DNA of 64,000 nt from Pseudomonas nabeulensis (GCF_004682045.1 NZ_QUZT01000036.1:1-64000), one strand, 5' to 3'; shown: positions 8,776 to 18,461, numbered from the stretch's first letter. Notes: generated by a model from the letters alone, not told the origin. A program made the numbers and translations.

Positions 8776-10044
8776 ATGACACAGCACGAACCGGGCAACG
8801 ATTACCCCCTCAGCGAAGTCCCCCTGCATGCACGCAAGGGCCTGGCGTCCACCGCCATGGTGCTGCTGGGCTTTACGTTTTTTACCGCGACCATGTTTGC
8901 TGGCGGCAAGCTGGGAGTGGCGTTCAGCTTTACCGACATGCTGGGCGTGGTGGCCCTGGGTAACCTGCTGTTGGGTATCTATGCAGCAGGCCTGGGTTAT
9001 ATCGCGTTCAAGAGCGGATTGAATTCGGTGCTGATGGGTCGCTTCTGCTTTGGCGAGGTGGGCAGCAAGCTTAGCGACCTGATCCTTGGTTTCACCCAGA
9101 TCGGCTGGTATGCCTGGGGCACCGCCACGGCCGCCGTGGTGCTCGGCAAGTATTTCGAGTTGAGCCAAGGCAGTGTGTTGGCGCTGATGGTGGTGTTTGG
9201 CCTGGTGTTCTGCGCCACCGCCTACATTGGTTATCGCGGCCTGGAGATCCTGTCCTACATTGCCGTGCCGGCCATGGGCATCCTGCTGTTTCTGTCGATG
9301 TGGGTAGCCACGGTAAAAGTCGGCGGGATGGATGGATTGCTGGCGGTGGTACCTACGGGTGAGTTGGACTTGTCTACGGCGATTACCCTGGTGTTCGGCA
9401 CCTTTGTCAGCGGCGCGACCCAGGCCACCAACTGGACGCGGTTTTCCCGCTCGGCCAAGGTGGCGGTACTGGCCAGCCTGATCGGTTTTTTTATCGGTAA
9501 TGGCCTGATGGTGCTGATCGGTGCTTATGGCGCCATCGTCTACCAACAGCCAGATGTGGTGGAAGTGTTGCTGCTGCAAGGCTTTGCCATGGCAGCAATG
9601 GCCATGTTGCTGCTCAATATCTGGAGCACCCAGGACAACACCATCTACAACTTTGCCGTGGCCGGCTGCAACTTGTTGCGCACCAAACGCCGCAAGACCG
9701 TGACCCTGGTCGGCGCCGTCATCGGCACCCTACTGGCGCTGCTCGGCATGTACGACATGCTGGTGCCCTACCTGATTTTGCTGGGCACCGTGATCCCGCC
9801 GATTGGCGGCGTCATCATGGCGGACTTCTTCTACCGCTATCGCGGCCACTACCCGCGCCTGGCGGATGCGCGTCTGCCGGCCTTCAATTGGCCGGGGCTG
9901 GTGGCGTATGCCGTCGGCACCGTGCTGGCATTTCACTCGCCGTGGGTGGCGCCTTTGGTGGGGATTGCTGCGGCGTCTTTGACCTACATCGTCCTAACCG
10001 CTGTACTACGGGTAAAAACGCCATTGGCCAATGCCGAGGCATAA
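8776..10044 (+). CDS. codB: Cytosine permease CodB
   Basis: A 422-residue, 12-TM transporter of the NCS1 family (cytosine/purine/uracil/thiamine/allantoin permeases). It imports cytosine with a cation. The ATG at 8776 follows a GGGAGCAAGG ribosome binding site; the open frame extends further upstream but that part overlaps the Nudix gene and is not coding. A CodB assignment over other NCS1 carriers is supported by the cytosine deaminase gene 39 bases downstream. Confidence 0.9.
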   Translation: MTQHEPGNDYPLSEVPLHARKGLASTAMVLLGFTFFTATMFAGGKLGVAFSFTDMLGVVALGNLLLGIYAAGLGYIAFKSGLNSVLMGRFCFGEVGSKLSDLILGFTQIGWYAWGTATAAVVLGKYFELSQGSVLALMVVFGLVFCATAYIGYRGLEILSYIAVPAMGILLFLSMWVATVKVGGMDGLLAVVPTGELDLSTAITLVFGTFVSGATQATNWTRFSRSAKVAVLASLIGFFIGNGLMVLIGAYGAIVYQQPDVVEVLLLQGFAMAAMAMLLLNIWSTQDNTIYNFAVAGCNLLRTKRRKTVTLVGAVIGTLLALLGMYDMLVPYLILLGTVIPPIGGVIMADFFYRYRGHYPRLADARLPAFNWPGLVAYAVGTVLAFHSPWVAPLVGIAAASLTYIVLTAVLRVKTPLANAEA

Positions 10045-10083
10045 TGACCGCCTGACCGCTTTTTGCCCTAGAGGAACTTGCCC

Positions 10084-11319
10084 ATGCACATCATCAACGC
10101 CCGCCTGCGCAACCGTGACGGCCTGCATGATCTGCACCTGGAACACGGCCGGATCGCCAGCATCACAGCACAGACTGCGGCCCCCGTATTGATGGAGGGT
10201 GACCTGGACGCCGCCGGCAACCTGGTGATTCCGCCCTTCGTCGAACCCCATATCCACCTCGACGCCACCCTCACCGCCGGCGAACCGCGCTGGAACATGA
10301 GCGGCACATTGTTCGAAGGCATCGAGTGCTGGGGCGAACGCAAGGCCACCATCACCCAGGAAGACACCAAGGCCCGCGCCAAAAAAACCATCCAGGCCCT
10401 CGCCGCCCATGGCATCCAGCATGTGCGCACCCACGTTGACGTTACCGACCCGGACCTCACCGCGCTCAAGGCCATGCTGGAGGTGCGCGCGGAAAGCACC
10501 CACCTGATCGACCTGCAAATCGTCGCGTTCCCCCAGGAGGGTATCGAGTCGTACCGCAATGGCCGTGCATTGATGGAAGAAGCCATCCGCCTGGGCGCCG
10601 ACGTGATCGGCGGCATTCCTCACTTCGAATACACCCGCGACCAAGGCGTGAGTTCGGTGAAGTTCCTGATGGACCTGGCCGAGCGCACGGGTTGTCTGGT
10701 AGACGTGCATTGTGACGAGACCGACGACCCGCACTCACGCTTCCTCGAAGTACTCGCCGAAGAGGCCCGCAGCCGCGACATGGGCGCGCGCGTCACCGCC
10801 AGCCACACCACGGCCATGGGCTCCTACGACAATGCCTACTGCGCCAAACTGTTTCGCTTGCTGGGGCACTCGGGCATCAGTTTTGTCTCCTGCCCTACCG
10901 AGAGCATCCACCTGCAAGGCCGCTTCGACACCTTCCCGAAACGCCGTGGCGTCACCCGCGTCAACGAACTGCTGGAGGCCGGCATGAACGTGTGCTTCGG
11001 CCAGGACTCCATCGTCGACCCCTGGTATCCCTTGGGGAACGGCAACATCCTGCGGGTGCTGGAAGCCGGTTTGCACATCTGCCATATGCTCGGCTACCGC
11101 AACCTGCAAAGCGCCCTCGACCTGGTTACCGACAACAGCGCCAAGGCCATGGCCTTGGGCGAGCGTTATGGCCTGGAACCCGGACGCCCGGCCAACCTGC
11201 TGATCCTGTCGGCAGACAGCGATTACGAGGTCATCCGCAGCCAGGGCCTGCCCCTGTATTCGATCCGCAACGGCAAGGTGTTGATGAAGCGTCAGCCGGC
11301 GCAGGTGGAGTTCATCTAG
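10084..11319 (+). CDS. codA: Cytosine deaminase CodA
   Basis: A 411-residue amidohydrolase that deaminates cytosine to uracil and ammonia. Metal and active-site residues are visible: HIH at 56-58, HCDETDD (His and catalytic Glu), ASHTT, and GQDSIVDPW with the conserved Asp. The ATG at 10084 is chosen over TTG 10078 because GAGGA at 10071 is then correctly spaced. It is cotranscribed with codB for pyrimidine salvage or nitrogen supply. Its last 4 bases overlap the end of the convergent lipase gene. Confidence 0.95.
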   Translation: MHIINARLRNRDGLHDLHLEHGRIASITAQTAAPVLMEGDLDAAGNLVIPPFVEPHIHLDATLTAGEPRWNMSGTLFEGIECWGERKATITQEDTKARAKKTIQALAAHGIQHVRTHVDVTDPDLTALKAMLEVRAESTHLIDLQIVAFPQEGIESYRNGRALMEEAIRLGADVIGGIPHFEYTRDQGVSSVKFLMDLAERTGCLVDVHCDETDDPHSRFLEVLAEEARSRDMGARVTASHTTAMGSYDNAYCAKLFRLLGHSGISFVSCPTESIHLQGRFDTFPKRRGVTRVNELLEAGMNVCFGQDSIVDPWYPLGNGNILRVLEAGLHICHMLGYRNLQSALDLVTDNSAKAMALGERYGLEPGRPANLLILSADSDYEVIRSQGLPLYSIRNGKVLMKRQPAQVEFI

Positions 11320-13466
11320 ACGATTGAATCGATATCCAGCGTCAGCGCCCTCCCCCGTTCGCTATAGGTGGACGGGGGAATACTGGCGACCTGGGACACC
11401 TCGCGGTTTTCACGGTGGCTGAACCAGCGTTTGAGGCTCGGTTGCAAATGACTGGATTGAGCTTGACTGCCATAGACGTCTCGGGCTTCCAGACGACGCC
11501 AGCGCAAGGTTTCGAGACGCTCGCGACTGGTATGTAAACGATCGATCTCTGCGTTCAAAGGTTCGTGGTGCTCATAACCACGGTCGTTGGCCGGGGAACG
11601 CCGGGCCAGCTCCAGGCGTTTGTCCCTTAGTTGCTGGCGCATGCTGGCCAGTGCGTGGTCCAGTAACTCATATTCCCTGGCCGTCACCAGCGGACCATCA
11701 GACTCCAACGTTTGCTGCCAGCGACGCAGGGTTGCCCAGGCTGCCGGGATGTAGCTGGCGGTCATGAAGTGCTGGTTGGCCTGGAACAGCTGCCTCAGCA
11801 GATTGTCGCGGTCGGGCATGTCGCCGTGGAGTTGCAGCGCACGGTTGCACCCGGCTTCCAGGATCGACTCACAGCCGGGCTTCCACAAGATTGAAGAATG
11901 GGTGCCATCCGGGAGCATGATCGGCATGAAGTGTTGTTGTTCGCCGTGGTGTTGGTAGGGATTGCCACCAACCCGCACCAGGCCAGCGGCGAACAGCAAG
12001 CCGCCGGGGGCTGGAGCGCTAAAAAGCGTGACGGCACCGGGCACCCAGAGTTTGGCGGTGGTGTTCATCCAAGATGCCGGCACGCTGGGGACCGGGTCGT
12101 TGTGCTTGACGATGCGGTGGTGGACCAGGGTTGAGGCCCCGGCGGTGAATTCAGCGTCGGCGGCGCGGGGGGCGCCGTAGGTGTAGAGGAGGACGTTGTA
12201 AGAGGTTTTGGGAATTCGACGAATGCCTTCAGCCAGTAATAAGGCGATTGCTCCCCCCAGGCTATGGCCGCAGATGACGATACGTTGGCCGATGTAAAAC
12301 TGGTCGAGGTAACGCAGTACGAACTCTCGCATAGCCTGGTAAGCCTGATAAAACCCTTCGTGCGCCTTGCCAACACCTTCGACGAACGCCACCTGATGAG
12401 CGTTCCCATCCCGCAGCCCATCAGCCGGGCTGGCAGTGCCGCGCACGGCAATCAGGATGACTTCGTCGTGATGAGTGATAAAAGCCTGGGTGTCCGTACC
12501 AAACTCGGCATCATCGAAAAAGTGCAGCGACGCGGGATGCTCTTGCGCCGTTTCCAACTCCGGTTGGTTTTGCGGATACAGCTGAGGGTCAAACGGCAGA
12601 ATCTCAAAGCGCTGGGAATATGGGACCTCTTCATACAACGGATAGAACCGTTGCGCTTGCTCCGCATCCACCCGCCAGGCTTCCTGATAGCCCGAAAGCT
12701 TTTCCGCAAAGAGATGGCCGACGCTGGGATCGAACGGGAAGCGAACGTCGTGTTCAGGTTTTTTAGGGGGCTCCTGGCCAAAATCGCAGTAGCTCAGGGT
12801 GGACATCAGCGCCAATTGATAGAGGTTCAAGGCACAGAAGTTATCGTCGGTGGAGAGCATCGGGCGAAGGGCTCGCAGTGGCCGGACCTCTAGCACGGTG
12901 TGGTGGTTGGGAAACAGGACCACCCCCGCCAACGCTGGCTGAGACGGGCCGAATCCCAGGTCCGCCATCATTTTTAGCGCGTGTCGCTGAGGTTGATGGG
13001 CTCGCTGTGCCACCGGCGGCAAATGCGCGGTATGGCGCACCAAATCCCGGACTTCAACCTGATAGAACCGTTGGGCGCTCTGTTTAGCCGGATTATCTTC
13101 AACCCGCCGGCCATCTGCTTCTGCAAATCGACTCTGTTCCGCGCGAACTTGCAGTTCGGTGATCGGAAGCCTGTAGGTTTTACGCGTCGCCAACTGGCTG
13201 TACGGCTTCTCGACGCCTGAATACAGGTCGTCAAACACAAGCACTACCGGGCCGCAGTAAATAGCGTCAAGCCTGGCAAATCCATCTTTGGTCAATCTAC
13301 CTGCGTACCGCTGCCCTGCGCTGTCATGGACGGTATACGGCAACCCGCCGTATGCCGCTCCGCTGCCGCACTCATCGACCAGGCCAAAACTCACCCAATG
13401 CCCGCGTAATGCGCAGGCGGGTTGACTGTCACTGAAAAACGGTTGCTTCCGTGCATCCAGCTTCAT
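11316..13466 (-). CDS. Class-3 lipase, probable type VI secretion phospholipase effector (Tle2-like)
   Basis: A 716-residue protein. The N-terminal 200 residues resemble the VgrG-linked effector region. A Lipase_3 alpha/beta-hydrolase core lies at about 290-480, with ALNLYQLALMS and the nucleophile elbow ICGHSLGGAIALLLAEG. A charged helical C-terminus follows. It lies in one minus-strand unit with vgrG, a DUF4123 adaptor and a lipoprotein, the standard arrangement for a secreted antibacterial lipase (V. cholerae TseL/Tle2 is the nearest concept). The ATG at 13466 has GGGAGC upstream; the in-frame GTG at 13490 is less likely. Confidence 0.82.
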   Translation of the reverse strand: MKLDARKQPFFSDSQPACALRGHWVSFGLVDECGSGAAYGGLPYTVHDSAGQRYAGRLTKDGFARLDAIYCGPVVLVFDDLYSGVEKPYSQLATRKTYRLPITELQVRAEQSRFAEADGRRVEDNPAKQSAQRFYQVEVRDLVRHTAHLPPVAQRAHQPQRHALKMMADLGFGPSQPALAGVVLFPNHHTVLEVRPLRALRPMLSTDDNFCALNLYQLALMSTLSYCDFGQEPPKKPEHDVRFPFDPSVGHLFAEKLSGYQEAWRVDAEQAQRFYPLYEEVPYSQRFEILPFDPQLYPQNQPELETAQEHPASLHFFDDAEFGTDTQAFITHHDEVILIAVRGTASPADGLRDGNAHQVAFVEGVGKAHEGFYQAYQAMREFVLRYLDQFYIGQRIVICGHSLGGAIALLLAEGIRRIPKTSYNVLLYTYGAPRAADAEFTAGASTLVHHRIVKHNDPVPSVPASWMNTTAKLWVPGAVTLFSAPAPGGLLFAAGLVRVGGNPYQHHGEQQHFMPIMLPDGTHSSILWKPGCESILEAGCNRALQLHGDMPDRDNLLRQLFQANQHFMTASYIPAAWATLRRWQQTLESDGPLVTAREYELLDHALASMRQQLRDKRLELARRSPANDRGYEHHEPLNAEIDRLHTSRERLETLRWRRLEARDVYGSQAQSSHLQPSLKRWFSHRENREVSQVASIPPSTYSERGRALTLDIDSIV

Positions 13467-13480
13467 GAACTTGCTCCCTG

Positions 13481-14251
13481 TTATTGACACGATGGATAGA
13501 CATCGCAGAGTCGCCCATCCGGCATTGTTATAGGCTTAAAGTCGGTGGTATTGCCGCGACAGAAAGCGTCCATGTCTTCAAGACTCTTGCCCTTGCAGCG
13601 CTTCCACCCCCCAGGAACGGGCACCCAGTTGTCGTCAAAATAAGGCTGTTCCTCATCACTCAGTGCAAGCACCATCCTGAGCTTTTTCCCTGCCAACTGG
13701 TCCCGCTGCGCGACACCTCCCGCCAACCTTGGCTCCCCATAGGCGTCCAATGAGCGACACTGCAAGATCTTCCGGATTGCGTGGTAGGGACCCAACGTTC
13801 GGAACAACCACCGACACGTCCCGAAGACCGCTTGAACCCCCGGCTCGGGCACAGTGGATACAACATCCCAGCGATCCCGAATACCGATAACGGCATGATC
13901 TCCACCCACATCTGCATAACGCACGCCCCATTTCGCACGAAGATCAAAACCCACACTGCGCAAGACCGTAGGGCAGCCTTCAATGACTTCCGCAAGCGGT
14001 AGATCCAGGCTCACGCGTTCCGCCACAGGCTTGTACTGCGTGACAAAAATCTTGCGCTCCGGTCGCTTGCCTCGACGTTGCGGCAGGCTGCAGTTTTCCC
14101 CGGTGGCGGGGAGATAATGGGCGCTCGCGATAAAGCGAAATTCCGGCGGCAGATCCACCTCCAGCGTGACTTTGTCCACCGGTTTTCCCACGCAGCCTGA
14201 AAGCACCACCACTCCCAGCACAAGCAACACACCCCACCTTCGCCTACTCAT
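13481..14251 (-). CDS. Periplasmic lipoprotein, probable immunity protein for the lipase effector
   Basis: A 256-residue protein with a lipoprotein signal (VLVLGVVVLSGC, lipobox LSGC, Cys20). It contains several further cysteines that could form disulfides. There is no recognised domain. Tle phospholipase effectors act in the periplasm and are neutralised there by a lipoprotein, and this gene sits 14 bases before the lipase gene and overlaps the adaptor gene by 8 bases. The immunity role is inferred from position and localisation. Confidence 0.72.
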   Translation of the reverse strand: MSRRRWGVLLVLGVVVLSGCVGKPVDKVTLEVDLPPEFRFIASAHYLPATGENCSLPQRRGKRPERKIFVTQYKPVAERVSLDLPLAEVIEGCPTVLRSVGFDLRAKWGVRYADVGGDHAVIGIRDRWDVVSTVPEPGVQAVFGTCRWLFRTLGPYHAIRKILQCRSLDAYGEPRLAGGVAQRDQLAGKKLRMVLALSDEEQPYFDDNWVPVPGGWKRCKGKSLEDMDAFCRGNTTDFKPITMPDGRLCDVYPSCQ

Positions 14252-15080
14252 GGGCTTGCCCCATCGAACGCCACTGTTTCACCACGCGCTCAAAGTGATC
14301 CGCTGATGTTTCCCCCGCCACCGGCTGCCATCGGATAACACTGCCTCGCGTCGCCTCTTCCAACCTGCGCACCACCAGGAATTCCAACTGCTCCGAGCCA
14401 CGCCATTGCCAGGCGCGGGCCTGCTCCAAGACCTGGGTCAGCCACACCCTTGGGTCCTGGAACTCCACCAGCGCGGCCAGGCTTTCGCTGTGTTCGGTCA
14501 ACAAATAGCGCAGGATATTGGCGTGCAGGATGGCTGCTGCATGTGGGTTGGGTGTGTTCAACCAGGGGGCCGGATCGGGCACCGGATACTCGTCGGGGAT
14601 CGGGTTGTCGCTTTGACGCCAGCCCCCGTCATGCCAGTAGCACACGCTGATCAAGGGGCCGAGGTATGAGGGCCAATGCGCCAACTCAAGATGACCCAAT
14701 GCACGAGCCAGCGTGCGGTTATCGTGAAAGCGGTACAACGCCGGATTACCCTCGGGCCCTACCAGCAATCGGTCGCGCCAGTGCCGGGTTACACTCGTCA
14801 GGTCGGCGCTCGGCAAGCTACCCAGCCAGCCCCAGTTCGTATCGGGGGTTTGTAACAGGTTCAGCAGTGCAGGCTCGTTCGCCTGCTCCAGCAACAGGAT
14901 GACCGGCCCCGCATTCGCCATATCCGACACCACGGTCTCGGCGTAGAGGTTGCGATACTGGGACAGGCTGCGCACTTCAAGCAGAGACTGACGCGCATCA
15001 TGGTTGCCCTCCAGGACCAGGCACAACCAACGCCCGGCTTGCTGTTGCTGGGTTATCCATCGGCAAGGAAGTGTGTCCAT
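14244..15080 (-). CDS. DUF4123 type VI secretion adaptor (Tap/TEC)
   Basis: A 278-residue cytoplasmic protein of the DUF4123 family, which loads effectors onto VgrG. Typical features are the early LCLVLEGNHDARQSLLEV segment, the SLYAETVVSDMANAGPVILLL-like strand, and FHDNRTLARAL in the centre. The ATG at 15080 shares a base with the vgrG stop (TGATG) and has GGGAGGG upstream, so it is preferred to the longer frame. It most likely delivers the lipase encoded two genes downstream. Confidence 0.85.
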   Translation of the reverse strand: MDTLPCRWITQQQQAGRWLCLVLEGNHDARQSLLEVRSLSQYRNLYAETVVSDMANAGPVILLLEQANEPALLNLLQTPDTNWGWLGSLPSADLTSVTRHWRDRLLVGPEGNPALYRFHDNRTLARALGHLELAHWPSYLGPLISVCYWHDGGWRQSDNPIPDEYPVPDPAPWLNTPNPHAAAILHANILRYLLTEHSESLAALVEFQDPRVWLTQVLEQARAWQWRGSEQLEFLVVRRLEEATRGSVIRWQPVAGETSADHFERVVKQWRSMGQAHE

Positions 15081-17086
15081 CAAGCGGCCCTCCCGTCGAC
15101 TTCGCACCAGCCTTCGCGACAGCGCTCGCACACGGGACAGAAGTCCGCGTCCAGTTGCCTGGCCAAGCCCATGACGGCAGCTTGCACTGCCGAGACTTTC
15201 GGGGCTGCGGCGACAGCCAGCGGGGCCACAGACGGCGCGCCGCCCAACGTGATCGGCCGGCTGCTGAAGATCCCGCCCGCCTGGATGACCAAATGCTCTC
15301 CACCCGCCTTGAGACTCAGTTGCGCGCCAGCATCAATCACAAGGCAGGCACCGGATTTAAGATGAAGCTCTTGTCCTGCCTCGACCATCAGGGTCTGTCC
15401 CACATGGGTCAGGCTATCACCCCGTACATTGAGGCGATCGTTCGCCTTGAGCATCACACTGCGGTCGCCGGTGACCTGATGATGCTCTTCGCTTTCCAGG
15501 CAAACCGTGCTGGCTCCCCGAACGATTTCCCGGCGCTCTCCCGCAATTTCCAGGTGGCTATCACGACCAATCTGTTGCTCCAGATCTCGTTGCGCATGCA
15601 GGTAGATCAGCTCCTCGCCACGCCTGTCCTCCAGATGCAATTCGTTGCCACCACTCCCACCCGGGGTGCTGCGGCTACGCAATACGCTGCGAGTCTTGTG
15701 TTGGGGCAGCGGGTAGGCGGGCCTGTGCAAGGCATTCGGCAGGCAGCCGTTGATCAGCGGCTGGTCCGGGTCGCCCTCAAGGAAGGTGACCAGCACTTCC
15801 ATGCCCACTCGCGGGATCATCACGGCGCCAAAACCGTCACCGGCCCACCCGGATGCCACCCGCACCCAACAGCTGCTTCTGTCATCGTCCTTATCCAGGC
15901 GGTCCCAGTGAAAACGCACCTTCACCCGTCCATATTCATCACAGTGCACGTCCTCGCCAATCGGCCCGGTGACGGTCGCAGTCTGACTGCCGTTGAGGGT
16001 CGGCTTGGGGTGTTTGAGGGGCGGCCTGTACGTTGTATGTAAGGGAATGGCCGTAAAGCGATTGCGATAGCCCTGGAACGGGTGGGTGTCCACGACGGCC
16101 TCTTCCAGTACCTGCGGTTGATAGCCCTCGTGACGCACCGAGGTGATCAGCCACAGATCGTTGCAGGCCGGGTCGGGGTGATCGCGCAGGGGGAAAAAAC
16201 AGCCACTGCGCAGCGCGGGTTGATCGCTCTTGCCCAGCGCCCGAAAACGATTACTGAGATGGCGCTCCAGCCCACGACGCGCCAGGCGCATGCCGCGCGT
16301 ACGGTGGGTAAAACCTGCGGGGTAGCGATAGTCTTCCAGGGGGAGCGTCGAGGTAGAACCGGCGGTGACTTGCAGGCGCAGTGCCGGGTGTTCGAAGTCA
16401 TGGTCCCGACGCGCGGTTTTCTGGCTGCGGGTCGCCAGTCGTACGTCGAAACGCTGGATAACCTGCGCCTCGGCGCAGGGCCCGCCAGCTGCGCAATAAC
16501 GTTGCACCGCCAAGCGGCGAAACACTGTCTGGTCATCTCCAAACACCAGGAGGTGGCCGTCCACGCTATGGCGGAAGTGGTAATGAATGCCCTCCTCCTC
16601 ACACAGCCGTTGGATGAAATGCAGGTCACTTTCCCCGTACTGCACACAGTAAGTGCGCGGCGGATACACCACGGGGCCCAATTCAAATACGTAGGCATCG
16701 GCCAGGATGCCGTGCTGTTCGAGGACCTGCGCAATGATCTGTGGCACGCTGCGTTGCTGGAAAATGCGCTGGTCGCACCGGTGGGCAAGGTTGGCAAGGC
16801 GCGGTGCCAGGGTCAGGTGATAGCGAGTGAGCCGCCGCCCTGGGTCATCCCGCGCGATGGCATAGACCTGGCCGTGCAAGCCTTCATGCGCCTCGCCGAA
16901 ATCCAGATAGGCGGGTCGATGGAGCAAGGCCTCCAGGTCCAGGCCTGGGTCTTCGCTAACCCATTGCACCTGAATGAAATACGGCTGATCAAGGGCCTCG
17001 CTGCCTTTAAACGCCAGCACTTCAAAGTGGGCATTCATTCCGCAAACAATCAACTTGAAACGTGACGAAACATACGCGCTATCCAT
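15080..17086 (-). CDS. vgrG: Type VI secretion spike protein VgrG (TssI)
   Basis: A 668-residue VgrG: gp27-like domain (about 1-350), OB-fold (about 380-460; GEDVHCDEYGRVKVRFHWD), gp5-like beta-helix (about 480-600), and a short C-terminal tail containing CPVCERC. It trimerises to form the spike tip and carries cargo. No other tss genes are in the window, so this is an orphan VgrG island. It heads the operon vgrG, adaptor, lipoprotein, lipase. The region before it is strikingly AT-rich compared with the genes. Confidence 0.95.
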   Translation of the reverse strand: MDSAYVSSRFKLIVCGMNAHFEVLAFKGSEALDQPYFIQVQWVSEDPGLDLEALLHRPAYLDFGEAHEGLHGQVYAIARDDPGRRLTRYHLTLAPRLANLAHRCDQRIFQQRSVPQIIAQVLEQHGILADAYVFELGPVVYPPRTYCVQYGESDLHFIQRLCEEEGIHYHFRHSVDGHLLVFGDDQTVFRRLAVQRYCAAGGPCAEAQVIQRFDVRLATRSQKTARRDHDFEHPALRLQVTAGSTSTLPLEDYRYPAGFTHRTRGMRLARRGLERHLSNRFRALGKSDQPALRSGCFFPLRDHPDPACNDLWLITSVRHEGYQPQVLEEAVVDTHPFQGYRNRFTAIPLHTTYRPPLKHPKPTLNGSQTATVTGPIGEDVHCDEYGRVKVRFHWDRLDKDDDRSSCWVRVASGWAGDGFGAVMIPRVGMEVLVTFLEGDPDQPLINGCLPNALHRPAYPLPQHKTRSVLRSRSTPGGSGGNELHLEDRRGEELIYLHAQRDLEQQIGRDSHLEIAGERREIVRGASTVCLESEEHHQVTGDRSVMLKANDRLNVRGDSLTHVGQTLMVEAGQELHLKSGACLVIDAGAQLSLKAGGEHLVIQAGGIFSSRPITLGGAPSVAPLAVAAAPKVSAVQAAVMGLARQLDADFCPVCERCREGWCEVDGRAA

Positions 17087-17340
17087 CCGCTGTTACCCGC
17101 CCTCTATTAACTCGCTGGAAAACTTTCTCCCGAAAAACATCGAACTAGTTGCCGAGAAGAAAGCGCCTGAACGATCTGAAGCTTAGCGATTTCGGGCAAA
17201 AATCGGGCACCAGAAAATAAAAAGGAAGTTTCGCACAACGGATATGGAAGTATCTTTTACAAAATAAAACCCAGGACTAAGTAGCCAGTTCTTAATTAGA
17301 AGAAGTGCCCCACATGAACTTTACGTATCCATAACCTATT
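17087..17340. other. AT-rich gap upstream of vgrG
   Basis: About 250 bases with visibly lower GC than the flanking genes, including long A/T runs at 17210-17300. No open frame with a ribosome binding site is seen on either strand. It must hold the vgrG promoter, but I cannot pick a convincing -35/-10 pair. The composition is consistent with H-NS/MvaT-type silencing of an accessory island. Confidence 0.5.
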
Positions 17341-17382
17341 AAAAGAGAAACAGCTGACACTCATTTAGGAACTCAGCTGTTT
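17341..17382 (-). terminator. Intrinsic terminator of the DapF-like gene
   Basis: A perfect 10-base inverted repeat, AAACAGCTGA (17348-17357) and TCAGCTGTTT (17373-17382), has a 15-base loop. On the minus strand it is followed by CTCTTTT. It starts 6 bases after the stop of the minus-strand gene ending at 17389. Confidence 0.7.
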
Positions 17383-17388
17383 AACCGT

Positions 17389-18375
17389 TTACGCTTGCAG
17401 CCGCGCCGCCCCGAACAGGCTGACGCTCAACAGTGTATCGGCGCTGGCAAGCAGGCGAACTGGCGCAGTGCCACCCGGCATGACCACCGCGACTTCACCA
17501 GCCTCAACCCAGCCCGCACGCCACGCTGCGCAGGCCACCGCACTGGCACTGGTTCCGGAAGACGCCGTAGGCCCCTCGCCGCGCTCAAACACGCGCGCAC
17601 TGACACGATTAGCGGATAGCCGCACGGCCCACTGCAAATTGACCCCGGCCCGACAGGGATGACCGGCGCCCGCCGGTGGCGCAAAGGCAATTGCCTGTAA
17701 TGACGCAAACAGCGTCGACTGCTGCATCTGCGAGTTGTCGGGCAACGCCGACGCGTGCTCGACCAGCGTCACACAATGGGGATTGCCCACCCGCACAAAC
17801 TGGCTGTGCGTCCACTGTGGGTTGATCGCGACCAGTTCACCGACATGGCTGAGTTCCGTTTCCGCCAAAAATACCGATTCAACCCCCTGCGCCCCCACCG
17901 CAGCAGGCCCGAACCCGGGCTTGCCCAATGCCAGCCAAAAACCCGCAACCTGCTCGTACACGGCGGGTTCCACCTGGGTGGCCACGGGGGACAACGCATC
18001 GGATTTGTCGTGATGCACCCGCAGTTCGCAGGCGCCGCTCATCAAGCCTTGATCGGTAAGCGCCTGGGCAAAGATGGTCAAGCCGTTACCACTACGCTCG
18101 GCCAGGGAGCCGTCGGTATTGACGATCAGCAGGTCAAACGGCGGCTCAGCCTGGAACGGCCCCACCAGCAGGCCATCGCAACGGTGAGCCTTGGCCTCGG
18201 CCGGGAGTGGTCCTGGGCCCCAACTGCATTCGGAAGCGATGGCCGAGGATGTCCATGACTCCCGTTCCTCGGCAGCCAGTGCTGCACTGCGGGGAACCGC
18301 AACGCCTTGGCGGCGCAGTGCATCGGGGCTGACCACCCCGTAGACATTTCCTCGCGCATCGTAGAACACGGTCAT
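17389..18375 (-). CDS. Diaminopimelate-epimerase-fold protein with both catalytic Cys replaced by Ser
   Basis: A 328-residue protein with the two-lobed DapF fold. The two signature motifs are present, but each active-site cysteine is changed: NTDGSLAERSGNG (Ser95 where DapF has Cys) and RGEGPTASSGTSA (Ser273 where DapF has Cys). The surrounding Gly, Asn, Glu and Thr residues are kept, so the binding pocket is likely intact while two-base racemisation is doubtful. It may be a dehydratase, isomerase or binding protein. The ATG at 18375 is the likely start (a TTG at 18390 is in frame). It is divergent from an MFS gene. Confidence 0.72.
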   Translation of the reverse strand: MTVFYDARGNVYGVVSPDALRRQGVAVPRSAALAAEERESWTSSAIASECSWGPGPLPAEAKAHRCDGLLVGPFQAEPPFDLLIVNTDGSLAERSGNGLTIFAQALTDQGLMSGACELRVHHDKSDALSPVATQVEPAVYEQVAGFWLALGKPGFGPAAVGAQGVESVFLAETELSHVGELVAINPQWTHSQFVRVGNPHCVTLVEHASALPDNSQMQQSTLFASLQAIAFAPPAGAGHPCRAGVNLQWAVRLSANRVSARVFERGEGPTASSGTSASAVACAAWRAGWVEAGEVAVVMPGGTAPVRLLASADTLLSVSLFGAARLQA

Positions 18376-18461
18376 GGCGCCGCCTGCCAAAGAGTCTTCA
18401 TCATTTGATCTGTCCGTTTACCTACACAGTTAGCGGTCAGCGTATTACAGAACAGGCCCAG

